64,000 nucleotides of DNA, from contig CP136062.1 of assembly GCA_032622095.1 (NCBI GenBank), positions 53,418,849 through 53,482,848 on the forward strand, in the 5' to 3' direction. The translations under genes were made by a program, and so were the position numbers. This DNA is from Siphonodentalium dalli. Taxonomy: Eukaryota > Mollusca > Scaphopoda > Gadilida > Siphonodentaliidae. Each line of letters begins with the position of its first letter. The stretch's first letter is position 1. The notes below the pieces were generated by a model. The model ran no database searches. It was not told the origin of the DNA and was given only the letters and a program-made list of their open reading frames with translations. Positions 43,744 to 55,579 of the stretch are shown here, in pieces.

Positions 43744-44732
43744 AAGTTCAAAGTTCAAAGTTCAAATGTTTATTTCTCAAGTAAATCATGTTACATGATA
43801 TTATGAGAAGATAATACATAATTATACAATACAATACATGGTGTGCAACAGTGGAAAAGGGTTTTTCAGTGTGAGGGGGGGGGGAAGCTATTAAATATTT
43901 ATATTATATTATAGGGCATCACAATGTTGTTTGATGACATGCATCACTAAATCGCGCTATCTCCTCGAAACTGTTGGAGATATCGTGACTGAGTGCAGAT
44001 ATCATGCATTATTCGTAATTAACTCTTGCGTTTTGTATAAATGTGGAGAGTTTAATCAATATATTCTTATTTTTGGAGTTAAACAATTTAGTAAAATTAA
44101 CTAAATTCGGATAATTTCGAAAGAATTTGGGAATATATTTTTTTCTCAGATAATCAAGCGAAGAGCATTGTAAAATACAATGATATTCATCTCCAAGTAA
44201 CCCTGTATTACATCTCGTACATACTCTATCTTTCCGATTGGTATCATTCCATGATCCAGTTTCAATGGGAAGTCTTGATTGGACATTCGAAATCTAGTAA
44301 GGATAATTGCATCCTTGCGATTCAAAATTTTCAGATAGTCTTCAAGGCCAAATATTGTTTTCAATTTTTTGTATGTGGTACATTTACTTGATTGTTCCAT
44401 ATTAATTTTCCATTGCAGTACGTATTGGTCCTTCAGTGTTTGTTGGACAATATTATTCATATTTACAACATCAATGGTAATATTATCCTGGTCCCACCAT
44501 AGAGACGGTAGCCCCGATTCAATTAGAATTTTATGGATATATGATAGCCATGGATGCTTATATTCACCATTTCTATACCATTTTAATAGAAGGGAGTACA
44601 TCATCCTACTCATTCTGCTATCATTACAATTAACTAATTTTGCCCAGTATGATACCATTCGACATTTTACATCCAGCTCTAATGGGAACATTCCTGTCTC
44701 GCCATATACCATTAGCGATGTTGTACTTGTTT
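43744..44732 (-). mobile_element. 5'-truncated LINE inserted in the minisatellite
   Basis: 989 bases lie between two copies of TTCATC (43738-43743 and 44733-44738), which fits a target-site duplication cut from one repeat unit. The element reads on the minus strand: a reverse-transcriptase C-terminal region, a non-coding 3' end, and a tail of (TTTGAAC)n-type repeats where a polyA would be (plus strand 43744-43765, AAGTTC-AAAGTTC-AAAGTTC). Microsatellite tails of this sort are known from CR1/L2-type LINEs. Confidence 0.75.
44009..44731 (-). pseudogene. LINE ORF2 C-terminal remnant
   Basis: The main frame (44146-44712) begins MVYGETGMFPLEL and includes YWAKLVN, the typical post-RT region of invertebrate LINEs; I recognise it from recurrent xVYGELGRxPL motifs. 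Near 44265 the frame shifts. In the shifted frame the sequence reads CTRCNTG and HCILQC, a Cys/His nucleic-acid-binding motif, then a Lys-rich tail to a TAA at 44009-44011. The copy is therefore both 5'-truncated and frameshifted. The reverse-transcriptase catalytic part is absent. Confidence 0.65.
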
Positions 44733-44737
44733 TTCAT

Positions 44738-44829
44738 CGACGTCTCGGTTGTGTACACATAGTGGTGGTCATATCCAGGTTCATCGACGTCTCGGCTGTG
44801 TACACATAGTGGTGGTCATATCCAGGTTC
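44738..44829 (+). repeat. 47-bp minisatellite, right two copies
   Basis: Units start at 44738 and 44785 and continue the array interrupted by the LINE. The first has GGTTGTG in place of GGCTGTG. Confidence 0.9.
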
Positions 44830-45319
44830 CAAATTGTTGCTCTTGGTGGAGACATCGCTCTGGCATTTAGTGTTGGCTCATATCCAGTGAAGCTGCGTGA
44901 GAATTATAAAGTGTGAAAATACAAAACTGGAAAATGGTACATGTACATTCATATGTTTTATATAGTTTCCTGGGTATAAACTACGAACAGAAGATATCTG
45001 TACGGAAACGCACCGATCAATTAATAATTTGTTTTCCCGATTTTCCAGGTATAATAGATACAACCGATAAAGACAGTTTTGCGGGCGTGATTTAAATGCC
45101 CACTTAATTTTAGAGTCACTGATTATTTTTGTTATAGTGCCTTGATATACGGTTTTAATGACAATCTATGCCATATGATTAAAATACTATCATTCATCAC
45201 AATTTGAAACGTCTGTGTCTCAGAAGATTCCCATAGATAAATAGAAAACAGCTGAAATCATGGAAGATTCACCCGTTAAGGCTCCCAGAATGCAAGATAA
45301 TTCAAACTAAAGATGTATT
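44830..45319. other. Non-coding, nothing recognised
   Basis: No coding-quality frame on either strand. Confidence 0.4.
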
Positions 45320-45378
45320 TTCAATGGAAGGGGAATAACTCTATCTTTAAGATGTAGAGTTATTCCTCCTCCATTGAA
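45320..45378. repeat. 59-nt imperfect hairpin
   Basis: TTCAATGG.AGG.GGAATAACTCTA on the left pairs with its near-complement ending CCATTGAA on the right, with a short loop around TTTAAGA. There are two or three mismatches in about 27 pairs. It may be a small foldback element or a structured RNA. Confidence 0.6.
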
Positions 45379-45559
45379 TTAACTTTGCTCTACAAAACAG
45401 ATGAAACTTAACCAAAAACATGTTCACAGTTTATAACATCGGATAAGTTGATAATACAATGATTTTGAACTTCCTCTTTCAAACGGTATATAATATGGCA
45501 TATATTTTAGATATGTGATCTGGGCGTTGGAAAAGTAAGTGAAAATTTAAAACAGAAAC

Positions 45560-45740
45560 TTCTGGCGATCTCGCGGAAACATTCGGGGCGTAGCAAGGTG
45601 GGGGGGGGGACTCTATCTTGTTAGCGCCCTCCACCAAGGCCAAAGTCATTTCGAATCCAAGGGATTTCGCTGTTTACTTCAGAAATAAACGACTTTATTG
45701 TGCCTTTATACACAAATAATTTAATTAAATTTAAAAAAGA
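45560..45740 (+). repeat. Dispersed repeat related to 55360-55540
   Basis: Both hold CCAAGGcCAA-like, ATTTcGC(T/G), AATAAAC(G/C)ACTTT, TG(T/C)GCCTTxATA(C/G)ACAAATAATTTA blocks in the same order and on the same strand. This copy includes a run of ten G near 45600. Confidence 0.5.
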
Positions 45741-47050
45741 AAAGAAAAGAAGCTATTTGTTGACGTTGGGTTAGACGTCGATAATATTACTTGTAATATT
45801 TGCTAATTCTCATAAAATCTCAATTTCAAACTATAAATTTGAAGGAAAAAATCATTATACTTTGTAACCAATGTATGCTATAGTACCATAACACCATCTG
45901 TTTACCCACACAATATGAGAGATATGTTCTTTGGGTGGATACACACATCAATGTAATCTCTGTAAATATCGTGTATTTGACGTTTTACATGGATCATACA
46001 CACCTGTAATATGTGTCCGCTGACAACCTAATCATTGAGGCTATATTTAACCACATTGAGTCAAGCTCTGAACGCGCAGATAGCGGTTGACTCGGACTAA
46101 GTCGTCAGGCCGCTTAAAATAATTATTCGCGTGATAACCTAAAATGGTGGACGTTCTGTTTAAATCATTGTCAGTCTTTTCTTGATTGTTATACCAGTGA
46201 TGGCCTCAGGATTTCCCCAACGCAGGGGCTATGATCCTCAACACGGGTGCTATATTGTATCTGAAGCTACCGGACTGACCATTGCATATTTCCTCGACGG
46301 GGGTCGGGGGAATGCAGCACCCTGAGTCCTGATCCCTGTGAAGCCACTCCTGATTTATAAATTTTTAAGTCGACAGTCATGTCTGTCGTGTCTGTTTGCT
46401 ACGAGTGATTAATCTAATATACAGCAATTTATGCTATTCAAATAATTATGAACATATTATTTCAGCTTTGAATTTTTAATTTCAACGCATAACTTGCATG
46501 AATTTTTTGGCGCTATAATGGACATTTGCATGGAAATCCAAATTGAATGTTATAACATGAGCTCGCTCTCAAATTACCCCAGCAATCTCAACAAACGGGT
46601 ATTGTCCTAAAAGAGCTTCAAATTGTGCATATTTTTATTTTTGTTCTGGATGACCCTGTTTCCAAGAAATGACGAGAAACAAATCAAGCATAAAATCGAC
46701 GGACTCAAATCCACTTTTCGAAATGAATTAAAACTCGTGAAAAACAGCAACATATATCAGACAGGGTTTATTAATTTCGGCATCCACGAAAGAAGACATG
46801 CTTATGACCGGCCTAAAATTTCTTGATAGCAGCTTTTTAAATAATGGCTTATAACTACTCACTGGTGCCTGTTGAAATGGACTGATCGCGCCCAGGCGAT
46901 TAATGCTATCAATGATTGGTGTGACCTTGTAAAATACATGGATTTTACATAAAGAAATTACATACAAGTGTGTATCCACCCTAAGTATGTAAAAAAGTGG
47001 TTTTAAAGAAAAAAAACTAGATTTTATTTGAGGCGGTCATTTCAAATTTG
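45741..47050. other. Non-coding, nothing recognised
   Basis: Only short frames without family features (for example 46623-46826 and 46728-46979, which overlap on opposite strands). Confidence 0.4.
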
Positions 47051-47059
47051 ACAGGAAAT

Positions 47060-47205
47060 ATTTGAGAAAAAAAACGCACTGCTTTATCTAGCTCAGGAAT
47101 CCAACTATGGTCTACATTCCTCCAGTTGACATAGCGCCTGTATACTAATCTATCAGTTTCACGCACCCGAACAAGTACATAATATATCTTTAAACTCACC
47201 GCTCA
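47060..47205 (+). repeat. Dispersed repeat related to 60715-60800
   Basis: CTACATTCCTCCAGTTGA, AGCxCCTGxxTACTAA, TATCAGTTTCACG(C/T)ACCCGA and AATAT(A/G)TCTTTA occur in order in both places on the same strand. Confidence 0.6.
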
Positions 47206-49330
47206 CCCCGAAATTACGTCTGATCAATATTACAGCCAATCGATTTCTAGTTAAAGGGTTGGCACTGTAATAAATCGAAAACTTTTAACAAACCAGTTTT
47301 GGTGAGTGCTTCTTATGGCACCCAATCTATCTCTTACACGCATATTTACACAGTATATGTAGTTATAAAGATAAAGTGTTTGACAATCGAATTGCTGTTA
47401 ACAATCGATCTTTATAGCGTGCGATTCTATTCCGAACAGGGTGTTTATGGTCGCCTCGCATATATAAGAGAATGCATTGGCAGATGCATAATCCGAAATA
47501 ACGCTCCCAAATTACTACATATATTTCTTTGGCTTCGGGGGTTAAAAATATTTGATTCGAGTCGATGAACCCACCCATCACAACTCAGAGTGATCAGCTA
47601 TCGATTTTTGAAATTTGTTATTTCTCGAAATGTGGAATTATTTGTGGCCCAGAAAAGAGCCGTCAAATCCACGATCTCTGACAGAATTGCGATCGATGAA
47701 GATGGATAAATCTAAAATCAAATGCTAATACGGCCAAATTTCGGGATACTCAAATGATAATACTTAAACTATATTACTAAGTTATTTATGACTTAACTGC
47801 ATCTTCCTGTAACATATAACGCTCGAAGAAAGGTATAATTAAAATTATTAAAGGGACGGGGTTCTTCGTTGTACGTGTAGGTTATAATTTAGAAATAACA
47901 TCAAATTATCCTCGAGAATATACTAATAGTACAGCCTAATGATGATATGATTGCGATATTATTCACAAAACACGCTTTGTTTCCGAGAAAATACAGGTCG
48001 ACTGTTGTTTACTTTCTCGCAAAAAGCGCAGTAGATTGTTTATAAGCAGAATCACCATATTGCGCCATTCCTTATTTAGATTCGCGCGCTTTATGTCGGT
48101 TGTAAAACCCCTAATTTGGCACGCCTACAACTTACAATACGACTCATATTAATATTCCTTATTTGGTATGTTTTATCATATAGGTTAGGAGAAAATACTA
48201 ACTGGATTGAAAAATATTCATCTCTGTAAGAACAATTATATTTTGTACACATGTTCTGTCTGACAATTTCCCAATCATGAAATAACGTGGATAAGCTTGA
48301 TTTTGAACTATTAAGCGGGTAGAATAGGTCGATTAAAATAAAATTTGATGTGATTTGAATGCGTTTGTTGATTGCGACAATAATTTTATCTACGCATTCC
48401 ACAGCGCAACGGAACATTTCCATTGGTATAGTTCCAAGTGTTTCTCTATAAACAATCACAACGTAACGTTTTTGATGTTTACATAACCAAGGGTAAAAAC
48501 GTGACAATAACACATAATGTACGCGATATTTATGATTTGTATAATAACAAAATCTATTGCATAATATTTGTTCTGTTTGTATCGGTTTTAGTGGATGTGA
48601 CTATTTTGAAACCTATACCCACAGGGAAGACCGCCCGTGTGTATGGACTTATTTAGATACCGGCAACAAATAAAAAGCCAATAGCATTAGGTATATTTTG
48701 GAGCGTAAACCACCATGTGACTTTAGATAACCCTCCCACATGTATGACTGAAGCTTCCTGCTATTTTACGAAAACCCTGTGCCAGTGCATTCTCTTATAT
48801 ATGCGGCCTCCCATAGCATTAGCATATATAGGATAGTACACATTAGTCCAACATTATTGACCTTGACCTTGTAAGTTCTGGTACATGATCTTTAATGCTG
48901 CATCAGCACAGCTCCCGTCACGAGCCTCATGAAAGGGTTAAATAGTAAGTAATAACTACATGCTTTGGGGTTCAAACTTGTTATGTCTGTTTAAGAACAG
49001 AACGCGATAGTTTCCAGAGCATCAGCATAGTTGATTAGTCTGAGAGCATCACAAGTGAACAAAAACTAGTTTCAAGAGCACAGCGACACCACTACAAAGG
49101 ACTGACGAAGAAAGTGTCATTTCGCGATGACTGTGGACAGTCTCTAGAGCACCAAAGGTGACAGGTAAACAGTTTATTATTATTGAACAAAACGGCGGTT
49201 TCTAGAACACCAATGCCAACAGACGTGACAGTTGGAGTGATGTTTTTTATCCGAATGGCAGTCGCAAATGGTTGTTGTGTTTCATCGATTCTACACAATG
49301 CACGAGAACGTACCATACTATAGTGATACA
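47206..49330. other. Mostly non-coding; one unassigned minus-strand frame
   Basis: The minus-strand frame 48091-48513 (140 codons) contains VYRETLGTIPMEMFRC, which faintly recalls the VYGELGRxPL segment of LINE C-termini. The match is too weak for a call. The rest shows no gene. Confidence 0.35.
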
Positions 49331-49487
49331 AGCAGTCATTGTTCCCGAATGCACTCAAAATAGAGGAGGGACAAAATCGGTTAATAAGAAGGCCATTCTT
49401 AAGTTACCTTCACCTCTAGTATTCCACGGTACACTCGCTCCCCGACTCTGGAACACATTTAGCTCCCCGATGCCATTTAAAGTGAAA
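49330..49487 (+). pseudogene. Possible LINE C-terminal remnant
   Basis: The frame reads VFHGTLAPRLWNTFSSP before ending. APRLWN followed by a Pro-rich turn is the hallmark end of many CR1/L2-type ORF2 proteins. Only about 50 residues remain and nothing else of the element is visible. Confidence 0.35.
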
Positions 49488-49758
49488 TGAAACACTCCAC
49501 TGGGGGGATAAACTTGTGCAGAGCAACGGCGAGCTGTATGAATCGTGTGCATTATACCACTGCTATCACCAAACGTTTAAAATTAATATATTTATGTTAC
49601 TATACTTATAATCACATTTTATATATGTAATTATTTGACATCGACCTCGAGTGGGAGTATCTGTCAATAAATATATATGTCTATCTGTCATGTGTATCCA
49701 GGGGATATACACACGCAAAACTCGTTTGTTCTGTTGTAACGACAAGACATTTGTAGTG

Positions 49759-50959
49759 GTCCATGGGCCGGTAAGACCCACCGTGTACCCCCATAACTTA
49801 ACTTCTTTGGTATTTCCATGTGCCCTAATGTGTATGTTGTTCAGGAAAAATGATAGTTTGGGTCCTAGTGTACCTACTGGGTCAAAGTTAAGCCTGACTC
49901 AGTTACCATTTCCCCTGTTTACGATATGGTGGGGGAAACGGTAATCCCATATAAGACAGTGATGTCATTGCGATTGGATTTTAACAGGTGATGTGTCGTA
50001 ATAGTCTAAGAACTGATAGGGTACCCATGCACCAACATGACAGGACTTAACTTCACCCCCACTCATTTTCTTCATTATTATGTCCTCCAACTGTTAAGCA
50101 TTGTTAACACGAAAAAAGTGGCCGCGTAGGCACGAGTCAAGATGGTGTCCAACATGGCCGCCGTTTTAAGGCGAGGCAATATATATCAGTTTAATGTAAC
50201 TTACAGAGAGAATATTTTGACAAATGTATACAAATGTTTATATCGTATAGCTGGATATCCCTGTCCAAGATGGCCACCACAATGGCCGCCGGAAGTGAAC
50301 AATATACTATTTTTCACAAATATCTTCTAGATTAGTTTCTGCTGTTTGTAACTGGATGAGAATTGCGACTTGGTTTTGTATTTTTCGATATAAACTTTCA
50401 CCAAAATTCACCATTGGGATTCTGGTCATATTTCAACAAGAAATTCGCAGAACTGTGCAATGTACGTGAGACGTAACAAAACTTTTGAATATTCCTACTC
50501 ACTGGAACCAAAATTATCACTTTAACTCAAAATGACCACCAAAATGGCGACAAATTTATGGAAAATGAGAGATATTGCGCCAGCGTGCCCTGCAATCACT
50601 CACACGCTGTGTTGTGGTCATCAATGACAAAAGTCATTTTTCTTTTGATACCATTGGATGGAGTATTCACATACATGTTTAACTGTATCTACACATGACA
50701 CATCACCTGTTACAATCCAATCACAAGGGCATCACTTATATGGTATTACCATTTCCCCCACTCCGTCATAATCGGGAAAGAATGGTATCTGGGGAAGTCT
50801 AAACTTCTTTGACACAGTAGAGACCCAAAATATTTGCTGTTAACATAAATGTTCCTGAACAATACACATTAGGGTACATGGAAAGACCAAAAGAAGTTAA
50901 GTTAAGTGGGGGTGGGGGGGGGGGGGTGGGTGCGCGGTGGATCATACAAGCCCATGGAC
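49759..50959. mobile_element. 1.2 kb inverted-repeat element
   Basis: Arms at about 49759-49998 and 50697-50959 are reverse complements from GTCCATGGGC inward. They share ACTTAACTTCTTT, CCATGT(G/A)CCCTAATGTGTAT, GTTCAGGAA, ATTTCCCC and AACAGGTGATGTGTC. The right arm holds an expanded G run near 50907-50926. No target duplication is evident. The ~700 bp centre is non-coding and carries repeated ATGGCC patches. Confidence 0.65.
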
Positions 50960-51444
50960 TAAATGGCATGTTTGCTAGATTGAACTATATATCGTTGAGG
51001 TAAATGTTCGATAATGGTTTAAAAAATGTCCACACAGTTGGCGGCTTAAAATTCAGAAATTCGTAATTCGTTAATTGCCACTACATGCCCACAAATTACC
51101 TCAGTATGTGAAATATGACGCTACATGGAAGTTTGTATCCAAAAAGTTATGCACAAAGATATTTCTGCCGTGCCATATAAATATATTGAGGCACCAAATC
51201 GAAGCAAATTAGATTGTAGCCACAAAACCCACAAGTGAATTGGGTCCATATTAAACACCCGAGTGACACTCAAATTGATATCCTATTTATTGAGTACCTT
51301 GTCTCAGGTCCATATGTATATCGTATCGTTCTATGACATTTCCTCGAACTCGTTACGTTGTCGCCGACCAAGGGATTTTGCATCATTCACATTCCCAGTT
51401 GTGGTAGCAAACCTTATCTTGACGATATTCACAATTTTACCTCT
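50960..51444. other. Non-coding, nothing recognised
   Basis: No frame of coding quality. Confidence 0.4.
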
Positions 51445-51665
51445 GGTCAAGTGGTCCTACTAATGTGCTATGATGCGGTTGGTTCCTGTTGAATTGATAT
51501 GATGTTGTTATGGCAAACTGATGCTGTTAACACAAAGTGCCGTTATATATTTTTTAATTTGTCTTTTTTTGCGTGTTCGAATACTCTGAACATATCCAGG
51601 AAAAGCCATTATGCGTATCAAACATTCGAAAACATATTTATTGCGAAATATTTTTAATACTGGTT
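51445..51665 (+). repeat. Dispersed repeat related to 8362-8590
   Basis: A diverged relative of part of the interior of the 7084-10956 element, on the same strand, sharing AAGTGGTCCT, a GTTAA segment and a CATTCGAAAACATAT-like end. Confidence 0.5.
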
Positions 51666-51929
51666 ATATTAGTTGTTGAAAATCGACTATAATCAAGATG
51701 ATTATTCATGTCGTTTTAGAAACACCAGCGCAGGCATTATTATGACGTATATCATGCTATTGTTTACTATAGGATGATACTAATTTGATCATCCCTCGAC
51801 TATGCAATTGTTGCAACCAGTCATAACCAATTAAGAATATTATTTATGCTTGTATATGTTCTTATACTTATACTTATATTTATATTTATGTCTCCCACGT
51901 ATTGTGCTTACTTATATACATTTAACCTT

Positions 51930-52465
51930 AGCAGTTACTATCACAGGGAAAGGAAGTTTATCCTTGATCCGGGAACACATCAAACTATAACTATACTATC
52001 TTACGTATACTATCGGACACAATCAGGCATATATATTGTTTACCGGCTCGTCGCCCGGGAAGTGCTGTGTATGTTATTATACTATATCATTCATATCTCC
52101 CACATATTTTAACAATTCATTTTCCGGTGTCTAGCTTAAGATTTTAAACATTATCAGTTACATTCACGGGGGAAAGGAAGTTTATCCTAGATCCGGGAAC
52201 ATATCAAACTATAACTATGCTATCTTATGTACTATCGGACAGAATAACATGATCAGTCCCACCAACAGATTGAGATAGTGTGCTTCTGCAGGACAGTTGT
52301 TATTGTTTCGGGATCAGACGGTGGCAAGTTTGTATTGGACATGCAGATAAACGTTATACAATTATTGATCGGTTGTTGATAACGTGAATTTTCCCTCCAA
52401 CTGATTGAGATGGTGCGTTTGTTGTTTGCTGTTATATATTACGGGACCAGCCAATGGCAAGTTAA
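51930..52465 (+). repeat. Two pairs of direct repeats
   Basis: GGGAAAGGAAGTTTATCCT, GATCCGGGAACA and ATCAAACTATAACTAT occur at about 51950-52020 and 52170-52245. A second pair (GATTGAGAT(A/G)GTG ... GGCAAGTT) lies at about 52268-52332 and 52403-52462. Confidence 0.7.
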
Positions 52466-52627
52466 TGGCAAATACAAGGCTTTAACTTTGTTGACAGCCT
52501 TGTATTCGTTATCACCGCACAATGTCGCATTGAAACATTAAATTCGGGAAAATAATTCAAATGGATGATATATTTGAAAAAGAAATGTTTCTCAGTAATT
52601 TGCTTCGCTATAATCGTAACACGAGCA

Positions 52628-52930
52628 AGCCCGAGTTTAGTGTGCCTGTCATTTGCAAAATGAGGTCACCAGAGGTTAGCATCACTAAATTCACCCTCTG
52701 GGGTCCTCATTCTGCTTAGGCATAATCTTCTCTGGAAAGTTTTTTTTATTATCAAAATTTCTAGTTTAGTTTCTCTATATCACCAAATTGGCAGACGACA
52801 CATTGCATAATCGAGTTTCCAAATGGGTGTACATCACAATATTCACCATTTGGGAACTTCAATCTGAGTCTATGTCTAACCATGAGGACCTCATTCTGCA
52901 AATGACAGGCACTCTAAACTCAGGATTGAA
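52628..52930. repeat. Short inverted repeat, ~40 bp arms
   Basis: The segment GTTTAGTGTGCCTGTCATTT (plus GCAAAATGAGGTC) at 52636-52668 is the near reverse complement of 52886-52923. The centre is about 220 bp. It may be a miniature inverted-repeat element or a local rearrangement. Confidence 0.55.
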
Positions 52931-54679
52931 CACGAGGGACTTGGCTAGAGAGTCTCGGTGGGATGTCCTTAGAATTTCCGTACTACGCCTCCTGAACTCG
53001 ACCCAAATTTCCAAGTGTGGAAAGTGCCATTTTCCTCCCATTGGGTTGCCTTGAATTTTCCAACTTGTACCTAAGGCTTTCCAACTGTTGGAAAGTTCCC
53101 ATCTGACACCTCACAAAGGTTGGAAATTGTCCAGCTGATTACCACTTCGCCCCAAATATTTGGCCCAAAGAACATATGCGACTTTGTTTGGTCGAAAAAA
53201 TAACAAATTTTACACTAAATACCTGTTGAAAAATATCTAACCAATTTGAGTCCATTTTTAGTTTGAAACTTCCAACTGCAGTTGTTGTATCGGACATTAA
53301 ATTTCCAACTGTTTTAGCAACGTCGCTTGACCCCGTCCCTGATTTGGGCCTCTTCCATCCAGAGAAAACTTTCCATGGCTTGCATGTAGAGTTACCGTTA
53401 TCTTTGAAATCTAATAATTTTGTTTGGATATAAGTGTCGATTTGCTGCAATGCCGGTTTATTTTAAAGGGTTACTTGACACAGTGGGAAGATTATACCAG
53501 TATTCCTGAAATATACATTGTATTTTAGTAGAGTGCGTTAAAGGGGACCCACGCAGCACTCGATCTCAGTCGCTAAATGTGCAAAAAAAAATGTACATGT
53601 ACACATATAGATAAACTTTGAAACAAGTCTCCATTCGATATTGTTTTTTTTTAAAATTATTTTTGTTTAGATTGAGCTTCCATACTTTACTCAATTTAAA
53701 TTTGTTTTGTTTATTTAATTTAATTTTTGAAAAATCAAAGTCATGAAAAACAAACGCTGTTATAACATCCGCCGAGGTATCCAGAGCCACCACACCAAAT
53801 TTGTTTGAAATCGGTATATGGTCTTGGAGAAAAATCTGAATAGACAGATCCTAGTCTTTTATATACATTATATATAGATCAATGATGAAATTAAATGTAA
53901 TTTTGTACTCATTGATTATTGTTATTTGACCCAAACTTACTCTAAATTCTCCACGACCCTGTTTCAATATAATATATATTATTTATTTCTAGACCTGAAG
54001 TCTTTTTTTTTCATCTGTTGTGCCAAATACAGGCGACACAGTACTAAGGGTATTTTGAACTGTCATGAGTCTAAAAAATTGGCCTACATGGACATAGCCA
54101 CATAGGCATATATTTCTCTCTAAGGTCTTTCATGTGCGGTCGAATAACAACAATGTGGAATTCAATGACCTTTAGTGACTTACTGACTGCGGAAAACATT
54201 TGATGACAAAGCAGAAACCTCATATAAAATGCAGAAGAAGAGGTGTATTGCCACTTATCAGAGAACCAGCGTATATAACTGAACAAACGGGTGATCAATC
54301 TAAACGATGGCTGTAACAATGGGCTCGATGGGCGGGGAGTGATAAAGGACGTTCGTCGCGGATATCATTATATTTCTGTCGATCAGTGACCGGAAACATA
54401 GCCAATCAGAGAGAACGGCGCTGATCACATGACTGGCATGGTCAATCGCGGAAAGGAAAGCCAGACCTTTTTTATAGAAAATTGAACATAGAACGACAGT
54501 GTAAGATTGGTTTGGTATCCCCATCTTGTATCTGACCGTTGAAGTGCCTCGTGGCAGAGGAACTATCTTAACTCAATTCTGAAGGTAAGAACACTATGAA
54601 AGTTAGCATATCCTATGTAATGTAACACCCAGCAATTACTAACTCTTCGGCTTTGGGTGAGAAATATATTTAATAGTAA
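52931..54679. other. Non-coding; possible element 3' end near 53770-53880
   Basis: CACCAAATTTGTTTGAAATCGG followed by AGACAGATCC and TATATACATTATATATAG resembles the tail region of the ACTAG-head elements. No gene. A ~250 bp stretch at 53.57-53.72 kb is extremely A/T-rich. Confidence 0.4.
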
Positions 54680-55195
54680 TTTAGGTGTGTTAAATTGGAA
54701 GAAGTAGTAGTTTAGGGGTGCTATAGCTGAAGGACGACTAATTTAGGGGTGTTATATCTGAAAAACGAATAATTTAGGTGTGTTATATCTGAAGAACGAC
54801 TAATTTAGAGAGGTGTTATATCTGAAGAACGACTAATTTAGGGGTGTTATATCTGAAGAACGACTAATTTAGGGTGTTATATCTGAAGAACGACTAATTT
54901 AGAGGTGTTATATCTGTAGAACGACTAATTTAGGGGTGTTATATCTGTAGAACGACTAATTTAGGGGTGTTATATCTGAAGAAAGAGTAATTTGGGGGAT
55001 GTTATATCTGAAGAATGACTATTTTAGTAGGGGTGTTATATCTGAAGAAAGATTAATTTAGGGGTGTTATTTTTGAAGAAAAAGTACTTTAGGGGTGTTA
55101 AATCGCAAGAAAGACTGATTTATGGGTGTCATATATGAAGAAAGACTAATTTAGGGGTGTCATATCTGAAGAAATAGTACTTTAGGGACGTTGTA
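54680..55195 (+). repeat. 31-34 bp minisatellite, about 15 copies
   Basis: Unit TTTAGGGGTGTTATATCTGA plus AGAACGACTAA, with a variable number of G and growing divergence toward 55.2 kb. The middle copies are nearly identical. Confidence 0.85.
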
Positions 55196-55359
55196 TCTCT
55201 TTTTTTTTATAGTTTCCAGGGTGTAAAAATATATATATGGATCGAGAACAACTGTCAGGAAATTCTTCAATAAATTAATATCCATTTTATTTAGAATTTA
55301 TTATGACATTCGTGAGACTGTTTTATGCGCTATATTTAGAAAAAATCCGCACGGATCGT

Positions 55360-55540
55360 ACCACGGGCGTACCGAGAAGGAGAATTCCATCTTTTTTTAT
55401 TAGCAGCCTCAGCCAAGGACAAGTGTAGATCAACTAAGATATTTACCGCGAAATACGATCGAAATAAACCACTTTGTTATGCCTTCATAGACAAATAATT
55501 TATCCATGCATTTTCTGTTTTATCTGTGTTCTATTCACAA
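55360..55540 (+). repeat. Dispersed repeat related to 45560-45740
   Basis: See the shared ordered blocks listed for 45560-45740. Confidence 0.5.
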
Positions 55541-55579
55541 AATAGCTATTCGTAGTCTCGGAATCGGGATTTATAAAAC

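Noticed and set aside
48091-48513. 140-codon minus-strand frame with a faint LINE C-terminus resemblance
   Set aside because: The resemblance rests on one short phrase; the rest does not fit, so no product is assigned.
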